Source: Athripsodes cinereus
Taxonomy: Eukaryota; Arthropoda; Insecta; Trichoptera; Leptoceridae
Direction: 5' to 3'
Assembly: GCA_947579605.1 (NCBI GenBank)
Contig: OX388317.1
Location: 26,493,384-26,557,383 of the forward strand
DNA length: 64,000 nucleotides
A program made the position numbers and the translations under genes. Position 1 is the stretch's first letter. Each line of letters starts with the position of its first letter. Of the stretch, positions 1-11,000 are shown one piece after another. The notes beneath the pieces were generated by a model. That model did not search any database. It saw only the letters and a program-made list of their open reading frames with translations, and was not told the origin of the DNA.

Positions 1-47
1 AATATATTTTTAAAGATTGATGAAAAAAAAAACAAAAATGCTAATGA

Positions 48-200
48 GTGACCATCTGGATATCTACAATTGCCAGGGATCTGGAGGAGGCAAAGTTGCG
101 TGCGGAAGATGCAGGGGACCGAAAAACTTGGAAGATGAGGACTAGGAGAGTCGACCCCAAGTAAATGGGATAAAGGCGAGGACGAAGATGAAGAAGAAGC
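48..200 (+). pseudogene. LINE reverse-transcriptase ORF, last ~40 codons (solo 3' fragment)
   Basis: The frame through position 78 reads a typical C-terminal end of an insect LINE ORF: an ARDLEEA stretch, then GDRKTWKMRTRRVDPK and a stop at 162-164. The D-R-x-x-W followed by a basic run and a short stop-proximal DPK is the usual ending of many RT-type LINEs. A GA-rich run with GATGAAGAAGAAG follows the stop, as in LINE tails. Nothing upstream remains because the window begins here, so this may be a 5'-truncated copy or one cut by the window edge. The clade cannot be assigned from this little protein. Confidence 0.6.
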
Positions 201-584
201 TAATGAGAATATCAGTGGCTATTTATTGTTTTATTTATATATTATAGTTAAGTTAATTAGTTACTGATTGAAGAGAGGGAGTAATTGTGATTGTGTTTGT
301 TATTTTGATACCTATAGTTTAGAATAAATATTTGTTTGTCTTGCATCCCCTTATACCAGCAATACTATTGCTGTTTGGGGATTTCAAGTTTTTATTGGTG
401 AATTTATATGTATGTTTCAATTATTCAGAATGTATATATTAACTTTTAATAAAATTCTTTAATCTAATAAAAAACACACACTTAATATCTTTTTTCCATG
501 GATACATCAGTTTAAACAATAAATAATGTAATAATACAATTATTGATTTACATCGCCAATTATATAATTATTATATTGGATGAT
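201..584. other. AT-rich spacer
   Basis: I see no gene, RNA or clear repeat end here. The sequence is AT-rich with scattered poly(A)-signal-like AATAAA strings that have no attached gene. Confidence 0.5.
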
Positions 585-2290
585 TTATTCGGCGCCGTTT
601 AATGGAGTATCCATCTCAAGGGCGCGGGAAACTATGTTGGAAGAGCGAAGTCTTCAGCTTGCTCCTGAACGTTGTAATCGGCTGGTTTTTACGGAGGTCC
701 TCGGGGAGTCGGTTCCAAATGACGGGTCCTGCGACGCCAAAAGCCCTATCATAGAAGCAGGACTTGTTTGCTCTGTTATTTTCGTCCAGCATGTTGGTGG
801 ATGTCTTAGCTGAGCGTAGAGGTCTACTTGCAGGTGTTTTGAGAACACAGAGTTCAGAAAGTGACTGAGGTGCCATTTTGTTCAAAGCTTTGTAGACTAT
901 AAGGCACAGTTTGTATTGGACCCTTTCACCTACTCTTAACCAGTGTAACTTTTCCAGCAAAGGTGTGATGTGGCAACCCTTATCTTCGCGGAAAATAAGC
1001 CTCGCAGCGCTATTGAATGCCATTTGTAGACGATTCAGTTGAATTTGCGGCAGTCCTACATTTAGTATATTGCAGTAGTCAAGTCTAGAGACCACAAAAG
1101 CAGAGATTAATGTTTTTATGCTATCAGGAGTGAGGTTTTTCGACACGGAGCGTATTTCGCGGATGTGGTAAAATGCGGAGCTCACCGTCTTTGAGATTTG
1201 GGACTCCATAGACAGTGCGCTATCGATTAGTGCCCCAAGTATCGAGACTTTACTGGACGGTAGAATATCCGTGTCGGCTATCGAGATGGGATCTATATCC
1301 AAGAGATGTTGTCGGCCAGGTGATGCGACCCATAAGAATTCCGTTTTAGCTGGATTCAACTTCAGACGTATCTTTGCCATTAGATTAGATAAGTTTGTGT
1401 ACATTCTGCGGTCCGAGCCTTGAGATAATTTTTCTGATCAGGTTTGCAAAAACCGATCAAAATTCTGTCATCCGCGTAAGCATAGCTACGAAAGTCTGTT
1501 TTTTCTAGCATACTGTCGATATATCCAATGTAGAGGGTGAACAGAATTGGACCCAGGACAGAACCCTGAGGTACTCCCTAAGTAACTGTTGATTCACAAG
1601 TTCTGCTTTGACTCGCTTTTAGTGACCAGTTTCTCGCGGTCAGGTAGGATCGAAGCCATCCCAGTGCACTTCCACAAAGACCATACTCAACTTCCAGACA
1701 GGTCAGGAGTATGCTGTGGTCAACGGTGTCAAACGCCGCACTCATGTCAAGAATTGTTACAAGAACTATGTCTCCATGAGCCACGCCCCCTATCAGGTCC
1801 GAGACAAGACTCGTGAGGGCAGTTTCAGTAGAGTGATGCTTCCTGTAGGCGAATTTATTGATGTTTCTGATGTAGAACGTTGTTCTCAAGATAGGTTGTT
1901 AGTTGAGATGCGACCACGCGTTCGAGTATTTTTGACAGGAAAGGTAAGTTGGAGATAGGTCTGTAGTTACAGGGATCGTTGGTGTCTAATGTGCTCTTTT
2001 TTAGTACTGGAGTGACTTGAGATAGCTTCCATAAGGATGGTACTATTCCTTGTGATAGGGAGAGATAAAAAATGCGAGCGATAATGGGATAAAGAGTGTT
2101 CAGTGAATCCTTAAGCAGCCAGGTGGGAATGGGATCCAGCTCACATTGTTTATTAGGGCAGTTGTTAATTGTCCTTCGTAGGTCCAATTCAGTCATGGTT
2201 TCAAATTTTGCTAAAGTGGCTGTACAGTTTCCTGTCTCTACGTGGAGACTGTCATTTAGCGGAGGAAGAGATATAGTATTCAAAATCTGA
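585..2290 (-). mobile_element. CR1/L2-like LINE, 5'-truncated and frameshifted
   Basis: Three minus-strand reading blocks line up in order as one reverse transcriptase. Block 2283-1855 has the fingers region (YRPISNLPFLSKILERVV). Block 1889-1578 has [12 protein letters not shown] and the catalytic [12 protein letters not shown] aspartate. A third frame holds GVPQGSVLGPILF and the YADD box at 1467-1478. Block 1404-616 has the thumb and C-terminal region (LNPAKTEFLW, VSRLDYCN, WNRLPEDLR). These are hallmarks of Jockey-superfamily CR1/L2-type elements. At least two frameshifts separate the blocks, so the copy is dead. No endonuclease domain is present, so it is 5'-truncated near 2290. Its 3' end (AATCATCCAA then TAATAAT-like) matches the + strand copy at 5.5-6.6 kb, which shows one family. 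Confidence 0.85.
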
Positions 2291-2392
2291 ATAATTTAGC
2301 CAGACAATATTTATTAAATTTATTATTGAAATAGAATACAATCTACAATGGTTTATCACATAGCTCTATTTATTTTTTTAAGTTAATACTTT

Positions 2393-2530
2393 TGGGTTAG
2401 TTGGAAGAGATCGCGCCTTTGCGATAAACTCGCCCTCTGTATATTGATTGTATTTAATTTGAATGTATATACCTTTTATGTAATTGTTTTTTATCAATGT
2501 ACAGTAAAGAATGAATAAATAAAAATAAAA
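2393..2530 (+). mobile_element. LINE 3' tail with conserved hairpin, copy 1
   Basis: The string GGGTTAGTTGGAAGA is followed by a stem ATCGC (2410-2414), a 6-nt loop, the stem partner GCGAT (2421-2425), then AAACTCGCCC and an AT-rich stretch ending in AATAAA-type repeats. The same arrangement recurs at 34.3, 48.0, 48.9, 49.2, 51.2, 62.8 and 63.1 kb. This copy is a 3'-terminal fragment with no coding sequence attached. Confidence 0.65.
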
Positions 2531-3515
2531 AATAGTAGCTTATTATAATATATAGATAAATATATTATAATGTAATGCAGCTACGGCAAAAATAAAATAA
2601 TGCATGGGTGCAAAATGGTGACAATTTTTTTTTTTAGTAAAACAATGTACCCAATTTGTGAGTAGCACTGGATCCAAAAGCCGATAATTGCACCAAATTA
2701 TTTTTAAATTTACTAATAAGGATTGTGGTAAATGGATCTAGACACGGATTGTTTTTACAATTCCTGTGATAACTGGTGCTACCTAGCTCTATTGATGTAT
2801 GAATCAAATGATAATTATAAATTAATTCTCGATTGCTCTGTGTAAAGAAGTGTGCGATTCGATTAGGTACTTCTAGAAGATATAAGATATAGAAGATATA
2901 TGTAAATATCAACCACCATCATCATCTCCATTAGTCCCTCAATTCTAAGGATCGTGCCCATCGTGCCACGTTCTGTAGATCATCTTTCTGCACCTTGAAC
3001 GATCCTTCGCTATGTGCAAGGCCCCGTGTAGAGAACTCTGTATGGCCTCCTTAATTTGCTCCACGGAAAATTCTGACAAAACATTCCGGGATCAGATGCA
3101 GGGCTTTTGTCGTGAATACCACCTTTGGTGGGATACCGTACGGAATCGGTGTTTTCCATACGGTTAGTGTGTGAGGGCTTTCAAAAACATTTTCGTAGTC
3201 ATGGTCAGAGCTCCTCGTTCCACATCTTATTTAAGAGGTGGTACAATGGGTGAATAAGTGCATTAATATCATATATATGTATATTATTTAAGGAGCTATG
3301 TGTGGATTTGATCCACACCTAGATTAAGCCTTATTGTTTTTTAGTCTTTTTACAGCTACCTTAGTTTCCTCATGTGTTGGGAGGTCCACGATTATCCCAG
3401 ATTCTAGTAGAATATTTACTATTTAGATCTCCTTCCTCATTGTCTATATCAAAAGGCGAGGAAGAATCAGGCCGGTTTAAAATGGATTCAAATTGCTGTT
3501 TCCATCTTCGTCTTA
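2531..3515. other. AT-rich spacer with one unassigned GC-richer patch
   Basis: Most of this stretch shows nothing. About 2905-3260 is less AT-rich and opens with a CCACCATCATCATC run, which on the minus strand would be a GATGATGATG tail of the kind that ends several LINE fragments in this window. I cannot read a convincing protein from it, so it remains an unassigned repeat candidate. Confidence 0.35.
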
Positions 3516-3875
3516 CTAAGTCAGGGGCAGAGACAATCTAAAAATAAACCCCAGAACCTTCATTGCCCTACCATCAATTTCCTCAATATGAATATTAAAA
3601 GTCAGATTCTCAGTGAATGTGATGCCAATATCTCTCAAGCTTGTTACACATTTTGACAATAAGTCATTGTATGGGGTGAAAATTAATAATTTGGAGCTGT
3701 TTATAGACCGGAATCCGAAAGATCTGTGATAGAAAGGGCAGTGATTAAGGTCCGAGAGAAAACAATGGGCATTTGGCAGCAGAGGTGGGATTTCGCACGG
3801 AGGGGCAGACTTGTGTATAAGTTCTTTCCAGATATCAGAACTAGAATGCGACGTCATTTCATTCACTTTGAACAC
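3516..3875 (-). pseudogene. LINE reverse-transcriptase fragment (Jockey-like)
   Basis: The 119-residue minus-strand reading frame contains SLRDIGITFTENLTFNIHIEE followed by RAMKVLGFI. The pattern (D-x-G-I/V-x-F then LTF-x-x-HI and a RAMKVLGFI helix) is the segment just downstream of the YADD palm in Jockey-type LINE reverse transcriptases. No palm motif, endonuclease or 3' tail is attached, so this is a short relic. Confidence 0.6.
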
Positions 3876-4529
3876 TTTTCTACACAGCTGATCTCAGGTC
3901 ATGGTGATTTTAAGGGCAAACTTTCTGAACTAAATTTATGCGATGAACCGTGGTGTCCTGGTTGATGAGGAGCCCAATATGCAGAACACATTGTTTGAGA
4001 TTGCAATTTGATGTCGGAGGCGACACATGATATTATTCGGGGTTTGAACGTGGACATTAATTAATTAATGAGCCCTTAATGCTACAAACTTTAAATGCTT
4101 CAAATTTTTTGTAGAAGCCTGGAAGCTTAAATGGGATGATCTTCGTTGACCTGGACTGCCACCAGTGGATTCATCCTAATAATATGGTGACTGAGCCGCT
4201 GAACTCATACTTGTTTTGTGCATGTCCAGTGTCGGTTTTTAGAAATATTTAAATTAATATTTATTATGTAATTCGAAAATAATTTTCAATTTTATTAGTT
4301 CGGAAATTGACAGTGATCCTGCTGCTAATCTACTTCACCCAACAGTACAAGCATATTGCTTGTGAAAGAGTTTGGAGTGTATCTTATAATAAACTAGAAA
4401 TAATTTTTCAAAAATCGTAAAGCTATATTTGTGAAGTGAGAATGAGAATGGTCCTTTACATAATGGTCGTGGTGGTGGTGAACAAATTAAACTGAACTTC
4501 TGAAGTGTATGCTGAGGTTGGTAGTTCGT
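3876..4529. other. spacer upstream of G3BP
   Basis: No coding sequence, tail or terminal repeat is apparent. The promoter of the G3BP gene should lie at the right end of this stretch if the first exon below is correct, but I cannot point to a TATA box or initiator with confidence. Confidence 0.35.
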
Positions 4530-4652
4530 AGAACATTGTCACCGGAGAACGGCGAGGAAGTTTTCTGTTTTCCATTCCCATTTGTTGTTCAATTTGGGAT
4601 TGTATTTAGTTATTAGATATATTTTAAATTACCAAGATTTCGTTCCCATTAA
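4530..4652 (+). other. rin: probable non-coding first exon of G3BP/rasputin
   Basis: The coding exon at 7909 is preceded by a 3' splice site at 7867, so at least one 5' exon must lie upstream. The best donor I see is CATTAAG/GTAAGTG at 4652/4653, a near-consensus 5' splice site at the end of a slightly GC-richer patch (CACCGGAGAACGGCGAGG near 4540). A second candidate is CAG/GTGAGG at about 4846. The left edge (transcription start) is a guess. Transcript data would decide between them. Confidence 0.35.
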
Positions 4653-5507
4653 GGTAAGTGTTCCTTATAATTCTTAGCTCTGTTTTCCGCACTCGAGAGC
4701 TGTCTGAAAAGAAGCACTTGCAAGACGTTTTGCGAAGGTTAATTTGTTTCAAACGTTCTACTCCCAAATACCGCAAAGTTGTTACTGTATCTCAAGTATT
4801 TCTCCGCAAGCGACGGGAATATCGCGTCTAATTGAAAATTTCAGGTGAGGTTTGTTGATATATTCAAATATTGTTTTAATGCGAAACGCATTTGTCAAAA
4901 TATACCAGGGTACGTCGCCATGTGTATTCCACACTACCCAGCGCCCTCCCGTTTCTGTTCCTGCTGACCGCTGATATGAGTAGTCCTTAGCCAAACTGCA
5001 ACTCGACGTTACTACATAACTTTTAATAATCCCTTTTTTAATTATGTCTGATTTTCATTGTTGTAAGAATTCCCCAAGGTTCCTGACCTTTGGTGTTCAT
5101 AATAATATACAATGTCTTTACTACACAATGTTTTGACTATTCATGTGTATAATGTGTGTACTCTGTTAAATATATTTATTTAACTTGTATTTGTTTTTTA
5201 AATTATTTATTTATTTTCTTATGTGAATGGGTGAATACTAAGAGAAAAGTATTTGTGTTGGCAAATATTTTTCATATCTACAGCAACTTAATTTGTCATC
5301 TAAATTCTAGAAATGTTGCTTTGCATAAAGCTGAATATGTGCTCACTTAAATTACAAGTATTGTTATTAATTTGAATAGAAGGATATGCTAAATTCATAT
5401 TTATTGTACTTGTAGTGAATGCACTAGCCATTCTGCTTGAAAGAAATACTTATATGAATGGTTATTTTAAGTTTTTGAAAACAAAAATGTTTTAATTTAA
5501 TTAATAA

Positions 5508-6595
5508 CACAACATCCAGAAAACACACAACGTTATATGGAGTTCCACAGGGTTCTGTTCTTGGACCAATCTTGTTCAACTTATACACCAATCAATTAGA
5601 GTATGTTATTCAAAACTTAGGCTTTACAACATATTGTTATGCAGACGATCGCATTTTCTTTAAGTCATGCACCCCGGAATCCAAATCTGCTCTTGAGCAA
5701 GAAGTCGTTTCGTGCATAACGGACATTTCATCCTGGATGTCTAACAATGCTTAAAATCAACCCCACCAAAACTGAATTTCTCTGGATAGCGTCTCCACAA
5801 AGACAACATCTCATAAACGCTGACCCTATTCGTGTACAAAACGTGGACATAGTCCCATCTAACCACGTTAAGTTCCTCGGAGCGCATCTTGATAACGCCC
5901 TTACGATGGAGAAACACGTATCATCTACTGTTAGTAGTGGTTTCTATACTTTAAGGCAGCTCAAGAACATAAGGAAAAATATATCAACCGACGGAGCTAA
6001 AACCATAATTAACTCATTCGTCGTATCACGATTGGATTACTGCAATGGCATCCTCGCAAATCTTCCGCAATATCAACTCCAGAGGATTCAGTCCGTTTTT
6101 AATGCGGCTGCACGTTTCATTTACCAACTAAATCGCTCTGCACACATATCTGCCACCCTTCAATCTCTTCACTGGCTCAGATGTCCGGAGAGAGTTGAAT
6201 TTAAAGTGTGTTTGACAGTATTTAAGGCACTTCATGCTATGGCCCCAGAATATATCATGGAACTCTGTGGTAGACAGGCGTTAAGTCATAGACAGACAAC
6301 ACTTAGGTCTTGTCAAGATATTACAACTAAATTGGAGGTGACCAGTACTGTATCGAAACCAGTGTACGTGGAGCGTGCTTTTGCAATATCTGCACCTGTA
6401 GTCTGGAACAGGCTTCCACAAATGATCAGAGAAACGCAGGACATATCTCGTTTCAAGAACCAACTGAAGACTTATCTATTCAAGAAATCTCACGGAATAA
6501 TCCAGGCACAACCTTAGTTAGCAAAGAGCGCCCTTGAGGTGGATTTTTTTCACAAAACGGCGCTTTACAAATCATCCAAATAATAATAATAATAA
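5508..6595 (+). mobile_element. CR1/L2-like LINE, 5'-truncated, in G3BP intron 1
   Basis: The element begins in the palm domain (GVPQGSVLGPILFNLY), with YADD at 5638-5649. It continues through WMSNNA, where a single missing base shifts the frame, into a 256-residue frame 5747-6517 (LKINPTKTEFLW, VSRLDYCNGIL, FNAAARFIYQLN, VVWNRLPQMIRE, LKTYLFKK). Everything upstream of the GxPQG motif is missing. The 3' UTR ends AAATCATCCAA and a TAATAATAATAATAA tail at about 6580-6595. It is clearly the same family as 585-2290 and is better preserved, with one frameshift visible in the part that remains. It lies sense to G3BP within a 3.2-kb intron. Confidence 0.88.
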
Positions 6596-6609
6596 CCATC
6601 TGAAAAGCT

Positions 6610-6750
6610 TCCTTAGAACACTAGCTTAGAAAAGGCAACGTCACCTTATTCGGTAATGCCCCGGACGGGACTTGAACCCGCAACCCATCCTTTTCACGAG
6701 GTTTTCTTTGTCTAATTAAGCTACGCCGAAGGCTCCGATATTCTCTTGTA
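6610..6750 (-). mobile_element. tRNA-derived SINE, family 1 (minus copy)
   Basis: On the minus strand there is an RNA polymerase III A box (TAGCTTAATTAG, complement of 6712-6723) followed by a B box (GGTTCAAGTCC, complement of 668-678 of the 6-kb block, i.e. 6668-6678). After it comes a non-tRNA body beginning ATTACCGAATAAGGTGACGT. The same head and body occur on the + strand at 21.87 kb, so this is a SINE and not a tRNA gene. A short piece resembling the family tail lies on the opposite strand at about 6855-6935, so the copy looks rearranged, or two copies abut in opposite orientation. Confidence 0.7.
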
Positions 6751-6854
6751 TAAACCTCAATGACAGTTTCATGTTCTGGGATACCTAGTATGGGTATCGC
6801 AGGTTGGATACTTCCAAGTGTAGGTAGATAGAAAAGCACCTATCGTAGACTACT

Positions 6855-6940
6855 TCTAGTAATTTTCATGTGTTATATTCACAAATATATAACCTCATAC
6901 AATATTAATTGTAAAAATAACATTGATAAACTAGCACAAT
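6855..6940 (+). repeat. SINE family 1 tail fragment, opposite orientation
   Basis: TTTTCATGTGTTATATTCAC and ACCTCATACAAT followed by AATTGTAAAAATAAC match the distal part of the SINE at 21.87-22.06 kb. They lie on the + strand, whereas the adjacent head is on the minus strand. Confidence 0.5.
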
Positions 6941-6944
6941 GGTA

Positions 6945-7867
6945 AGACTTAGTGGTACACAGACAGACTTTGTTATCATTTCTGGGTACTCTGCATACAG
7001 TACTCTTGTAAAAGACTTAAGTTGGTCTTGAGAAAGACCGTTGGCTTCTGCCCAACGTTTCGTACAGGATTCAACCTGACATCAGCTGGGGCGGTGGATG
7101 GCTTCGGCGGTGTGGGTATCTTGGAGACTCCAGACGTCTAAACTCAAACTCTTGTCATTCCGTACAGAAGCTAATGATCTTTTTCTAGACAATAAATAAA
7201 ATTTATAATGTGCTATTTTATGGAATAAGTTCATTTCATATGTATACATATATAGATTAATTTATAGGTACTATTATCTTCAGTTTCTTTTTGAAGCTGA
7301 AGACTTCTTTTTTCTAATTTTTTATTTTTCATTTCTTAATGTGTTTTGTTCTAAATTTGTTAATTTAATATGGTATCAGTAAATGGAGTAATGTTGCTGA
7401 ATAATTATATGTTAAATTTGTAAAAAGTCTATTGATATCCCAAACAAAATAAGATTTGAGATATTTTGCAACAAGAGTATAGGAATTTAGAGATCCCATT
7501 TAATCTAATTTATGTTGATCCGAGATATAAATTTATTCTGTTTTATCTAGTTGCCTCTGAAAAGTTTCTGCAATGTGAGAAAAGAAATTTATTACTATTT
7601 CATGCAGTGATATTTAAAAATATATAATATGCATCATCGTAGTAGATTATCATTGAAATATGTAAAAAAACCCTGTAAAGATTGCCAAAATAAGCAAGGC
7701 ACATTGATCTTCCGGTTCCATAAGCCATGTAATGTCTCATATCTATAATAAAGGATTCACATCTTAGTTTGGAACTAGCTCGATCTGTGTGAATTGTCAA
7801 TTTTATGCAAAGTTTTTATTATATTGTTATTGACTATGTAATAATGTTTGTTTGTTTTTGTTATCAG
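6945..7867 (+). other. rest of G3BP intron 1
   Basis: Mostly AT-rich intron. A short motif AACGTTTCGTACAGGATTC with ACCTGACATCAGCTGG near 7055-7090 recurs at about 15275-15310, so it belongs to a dispersed repeat. The intron ends in a T-rich tract and TATCAG/G at 7867/7868, a good 3' splice site. Confidence 0.6.
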
Positions 7868-8006
7868 GAAGGGAAGGGCACGTCCGCTATCCCATAAAAT
7901 CGGAGGCAATGGTAATGGAGGAGGCCCCGTCGCCACAGTCTGTTGGAAGGGAGTTTGTCAGACAGTACTACACCCTTCTTAACAAAGCTCCCATACATCT
8001 GCACAG
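7868..8006 (+). CDS. rin: G3BP coding exon 1 (5' UTR 7868-7908, coding from 7909)
   Basis: The exon starts after TATCAG at 7867 and ends CACAG/GTAGGT. It encodes residues 1-32 plus two bases of codon 33: the first helix of the NTF2-like fold ([19 protein letters not shown]). The 41-nt leader within the exon contains no upstream ATG. Confidence 0.93.
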
Positions 8007-11000
8007 GTAGGTCACAATATGACACATATATGTACACATGGCTACTGGATCTGGTGGCTAAATGAAGCATCTAATTTTTTAAGGGTACACAAAAAAACAA
8101 TTGGAGTTTGGTTTACTAAAAGTTTCTTATATGTATAGCAATTTGCAGGTTTTATACCTTTATAACTAGGCCATTATTGTGAGACAAAAAACACATGATT
8201 ACGAACTCTAGAGAAAGGGGAAATGTTCAAAACCAGGTTAAAGACCAAATTGTTTACGAGATGCTATGTGATTTATATGATCTCTTGTGTCGACTTTTGA
8301 CAAAATGGATTTTTTTTAACAAACCGTCTGGGTTATTAATAATCAACGAGACATTTCGGTTGGAGAATCATCTTTTCCCAATCACTTCCGATTGGATTTT
8401 GCACAGTTTTACATTGTGTAAACATGGTTCTCTATGTTCTGTCTGATTAGTTTTGTCATCTGCGTGTTGTGCCCAAATCCAGTTGAACAATTAAAAATAT
8501 ACTATACTATACTATACCCTCACGCCGTGTCCCAGGTGGGGTAGGCAGAGAGAACGGAACGGCATGTCCCTCTATCCTTACATACTTCTTTCGCTTCCTC
8601 TACATTCATCCAGATTCTCATACATGCACGCCGATTCCTCTTACTTAACACGCGACCGTCCTTGAGAATTTGATCCACGTGGTTAAGCCACGTGGTTCTC
8701 GGACGCCCGCGCTTCCTCACACCCTCTCTTTCAGATAAATACACCCTCTTCGTCAATCTTACACCATCCATTCGCTCCACATGACCAAACCATCTCAATT
8801 TATTTACACGCATTCTATCCACAACACTCCTCTTGCATCCACTCATTCTTCTAATATCCTCATTTCTTACTCTATCACGCAATGTTTTACCTACCATTCT
8901 TCTCAGTGATCGCATCTCCACTGCATTTATTCCACTCTCGTCCTTCTTCTGCCATGTCCAAGTCTCGCTTGCATACATCAGTGTCGGTACAAGGATGGCG
9001 TTGTGCACCAGCATTTTAGCCATGTTCGAGACATTGCTATTGCTAACAATAGATCGAAGTGCACCGTTCACTCTCGCACCAGCCACTTTTCTTTTTTCAA
9101 TGTCCCTTTCGTACCTACCATCCCTTACAAACATACTTCCTAAATAAACATATTCGTCCACTTGCTCCAAACATTCATTTCCAACCTTTATTTCACACAT
9201 TGTTCTTTCAACCTCTCTTTCAAACACCAGCACTTTCGTCTTTGTCACATTCATTTTCATCCCATTCATACTGCAACTTTCATATACAACTGACACAATC
9301 TTTTGTAAATCACTTTCACTCTCAGCCATTAATACCAAATCATCTGCATACATCAACGCATTCACACGGTTTCCATTCAGTTCAATGGCAACATCCATCT
9401 CTTTCAAAGGACGCATACAGTAGTCGAAAAAAGGGTTGAACAGCCATGGAGACATGACACAGCCTTGCTTCACTCCTTTGGTGAGGACAAACCACTCGGA
9501 GAAGGCGTTATTTACCCTCACGCAGGCGGAGCTCCCAACGTATAGCGAAGAAATTGCGTGGATCAACTGGTTGTTCACCCCATACTCCGACAACACGCGC
9601 CACAATCTCTCCCGATCCACACGATCATATGCTTTCTCCAGATCCACGAACGCACAGAAAAGCTTCTGGTGTTTACCCAGAAGCTTCTCTACGACCATTC
9701 GTAGGGAGAAGATCTGATCAGTGCACCCTCTACCATTCAAAAAAGCTCCTTGTGCATCCCATATCTTACACTCTGTTGCCTTTTGTACTCTCTCAATCAG
9801 AACTCTTCCATACAGTTTTCCTATTGAACTCAGCAAACTAATAGCCCGATAACTCCCACATTCAAGCCTAGAACCTTTTCCCTTATATAGCGGACAGATG
9901 ATAGCCTTCCGCCAGTCCTCTGGAGTAACGCCTTCTTTCCAACAAGTGTTGAATAGTTCTAGGCACCATGCAAGAGTCTTCTGCCCACCAGCCTTGATGA
10001 GCTCAATTGAAACACAATCATATCCTACAGCCTTACCGCACTTAGCTTTCTTCAACGCATTCGTAATTTCTGTCAAACATATCTCATCATTTACACTCAT
10101 GTTATCATTTCTACTATTGCACTCATTTACATTCACACCACCACATTCAAATAATTCTTCAAAATACTCTTTCCATCTTCTTAACACGCAATCACCACTC
10201 ACTACCACATTACCATTATTATCTTTTATCCCTTTCACTGAGTTTACTTCCACACCCGTCCTCTTCCGCTTCACCTCCTTCCAAAATATTTTCAAATTTT
10301 CTTTCGCACACGCTTACAACTTCTGGCATTCCTTGTCTTCTAGCAATTTTTTCTTCATTTCCACTATCTCTCGCACCTCTTTCTTGCACGCTCTGTATGT
10401 TTCTTTCATTCGTACCTTATCGCCTTCACTTCCCTGTCTCACACTCATCAAATCTATCCATGCATTCTTCTTCTTTTCCACGACCTTTTTCACATCATCA
10501 TCATTAAAAATATAACATAGCTTATTTTTGTCTGTCTACACCATCGTATAGTGTTTCAACAGCGAGAAAAAGTATATTGTATAATACTGTCAAAATACTG
10601 GATAAAGCACGATCTCTACTTGTATTGACTATAGGATTCTTTAACTAAAATGTTTTTCTCGCTGACTTCACTTGTTTTTTCTGTGTCCCCTTCATTTTAC
10701 AGGTAAAGGTAATTTAAATACAATTTTCATAATTTTTTTGGCAAACCTGGTCATCTTCTTTTTCTTCCTCACCTTTCTTAATGTGTTTTTATAACAAATA
10801 CATATTATGTAGATATATACTATACCCTCACGCCGTGTCCCAAGTGGGGTAGGCAGAGAGAACGGAACGCCAAACAGATCTATCTTTACACACTTCCTTC
10901 GCTTCCTCCACATTCATACAGTTCCTCATACACGCCTCATGTAGATATATAAATAGAAAATCTTGTAAAATACCAATTAGGTAAACCTCTACATGCTGTG

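Noticed and set aside
3726..3965. 79-codon + strand frame
   Set aside because: Overlaps the minus-strand LINE relic and shows no domain.
4782..4994. 70-codon minus-strand frame as a small gene
   Set aside because: No recognisable domain, and it lies across the inferred 5' region of G3BP intron 1.
8833..10515. Plus-strand open frames opposite the RTE LINE (up to 205 codons)
   Set aside because: They are antisense shadows of the reverse-transcriptase frame, rich in S/F/H as expected from complementing K/E/D codons.
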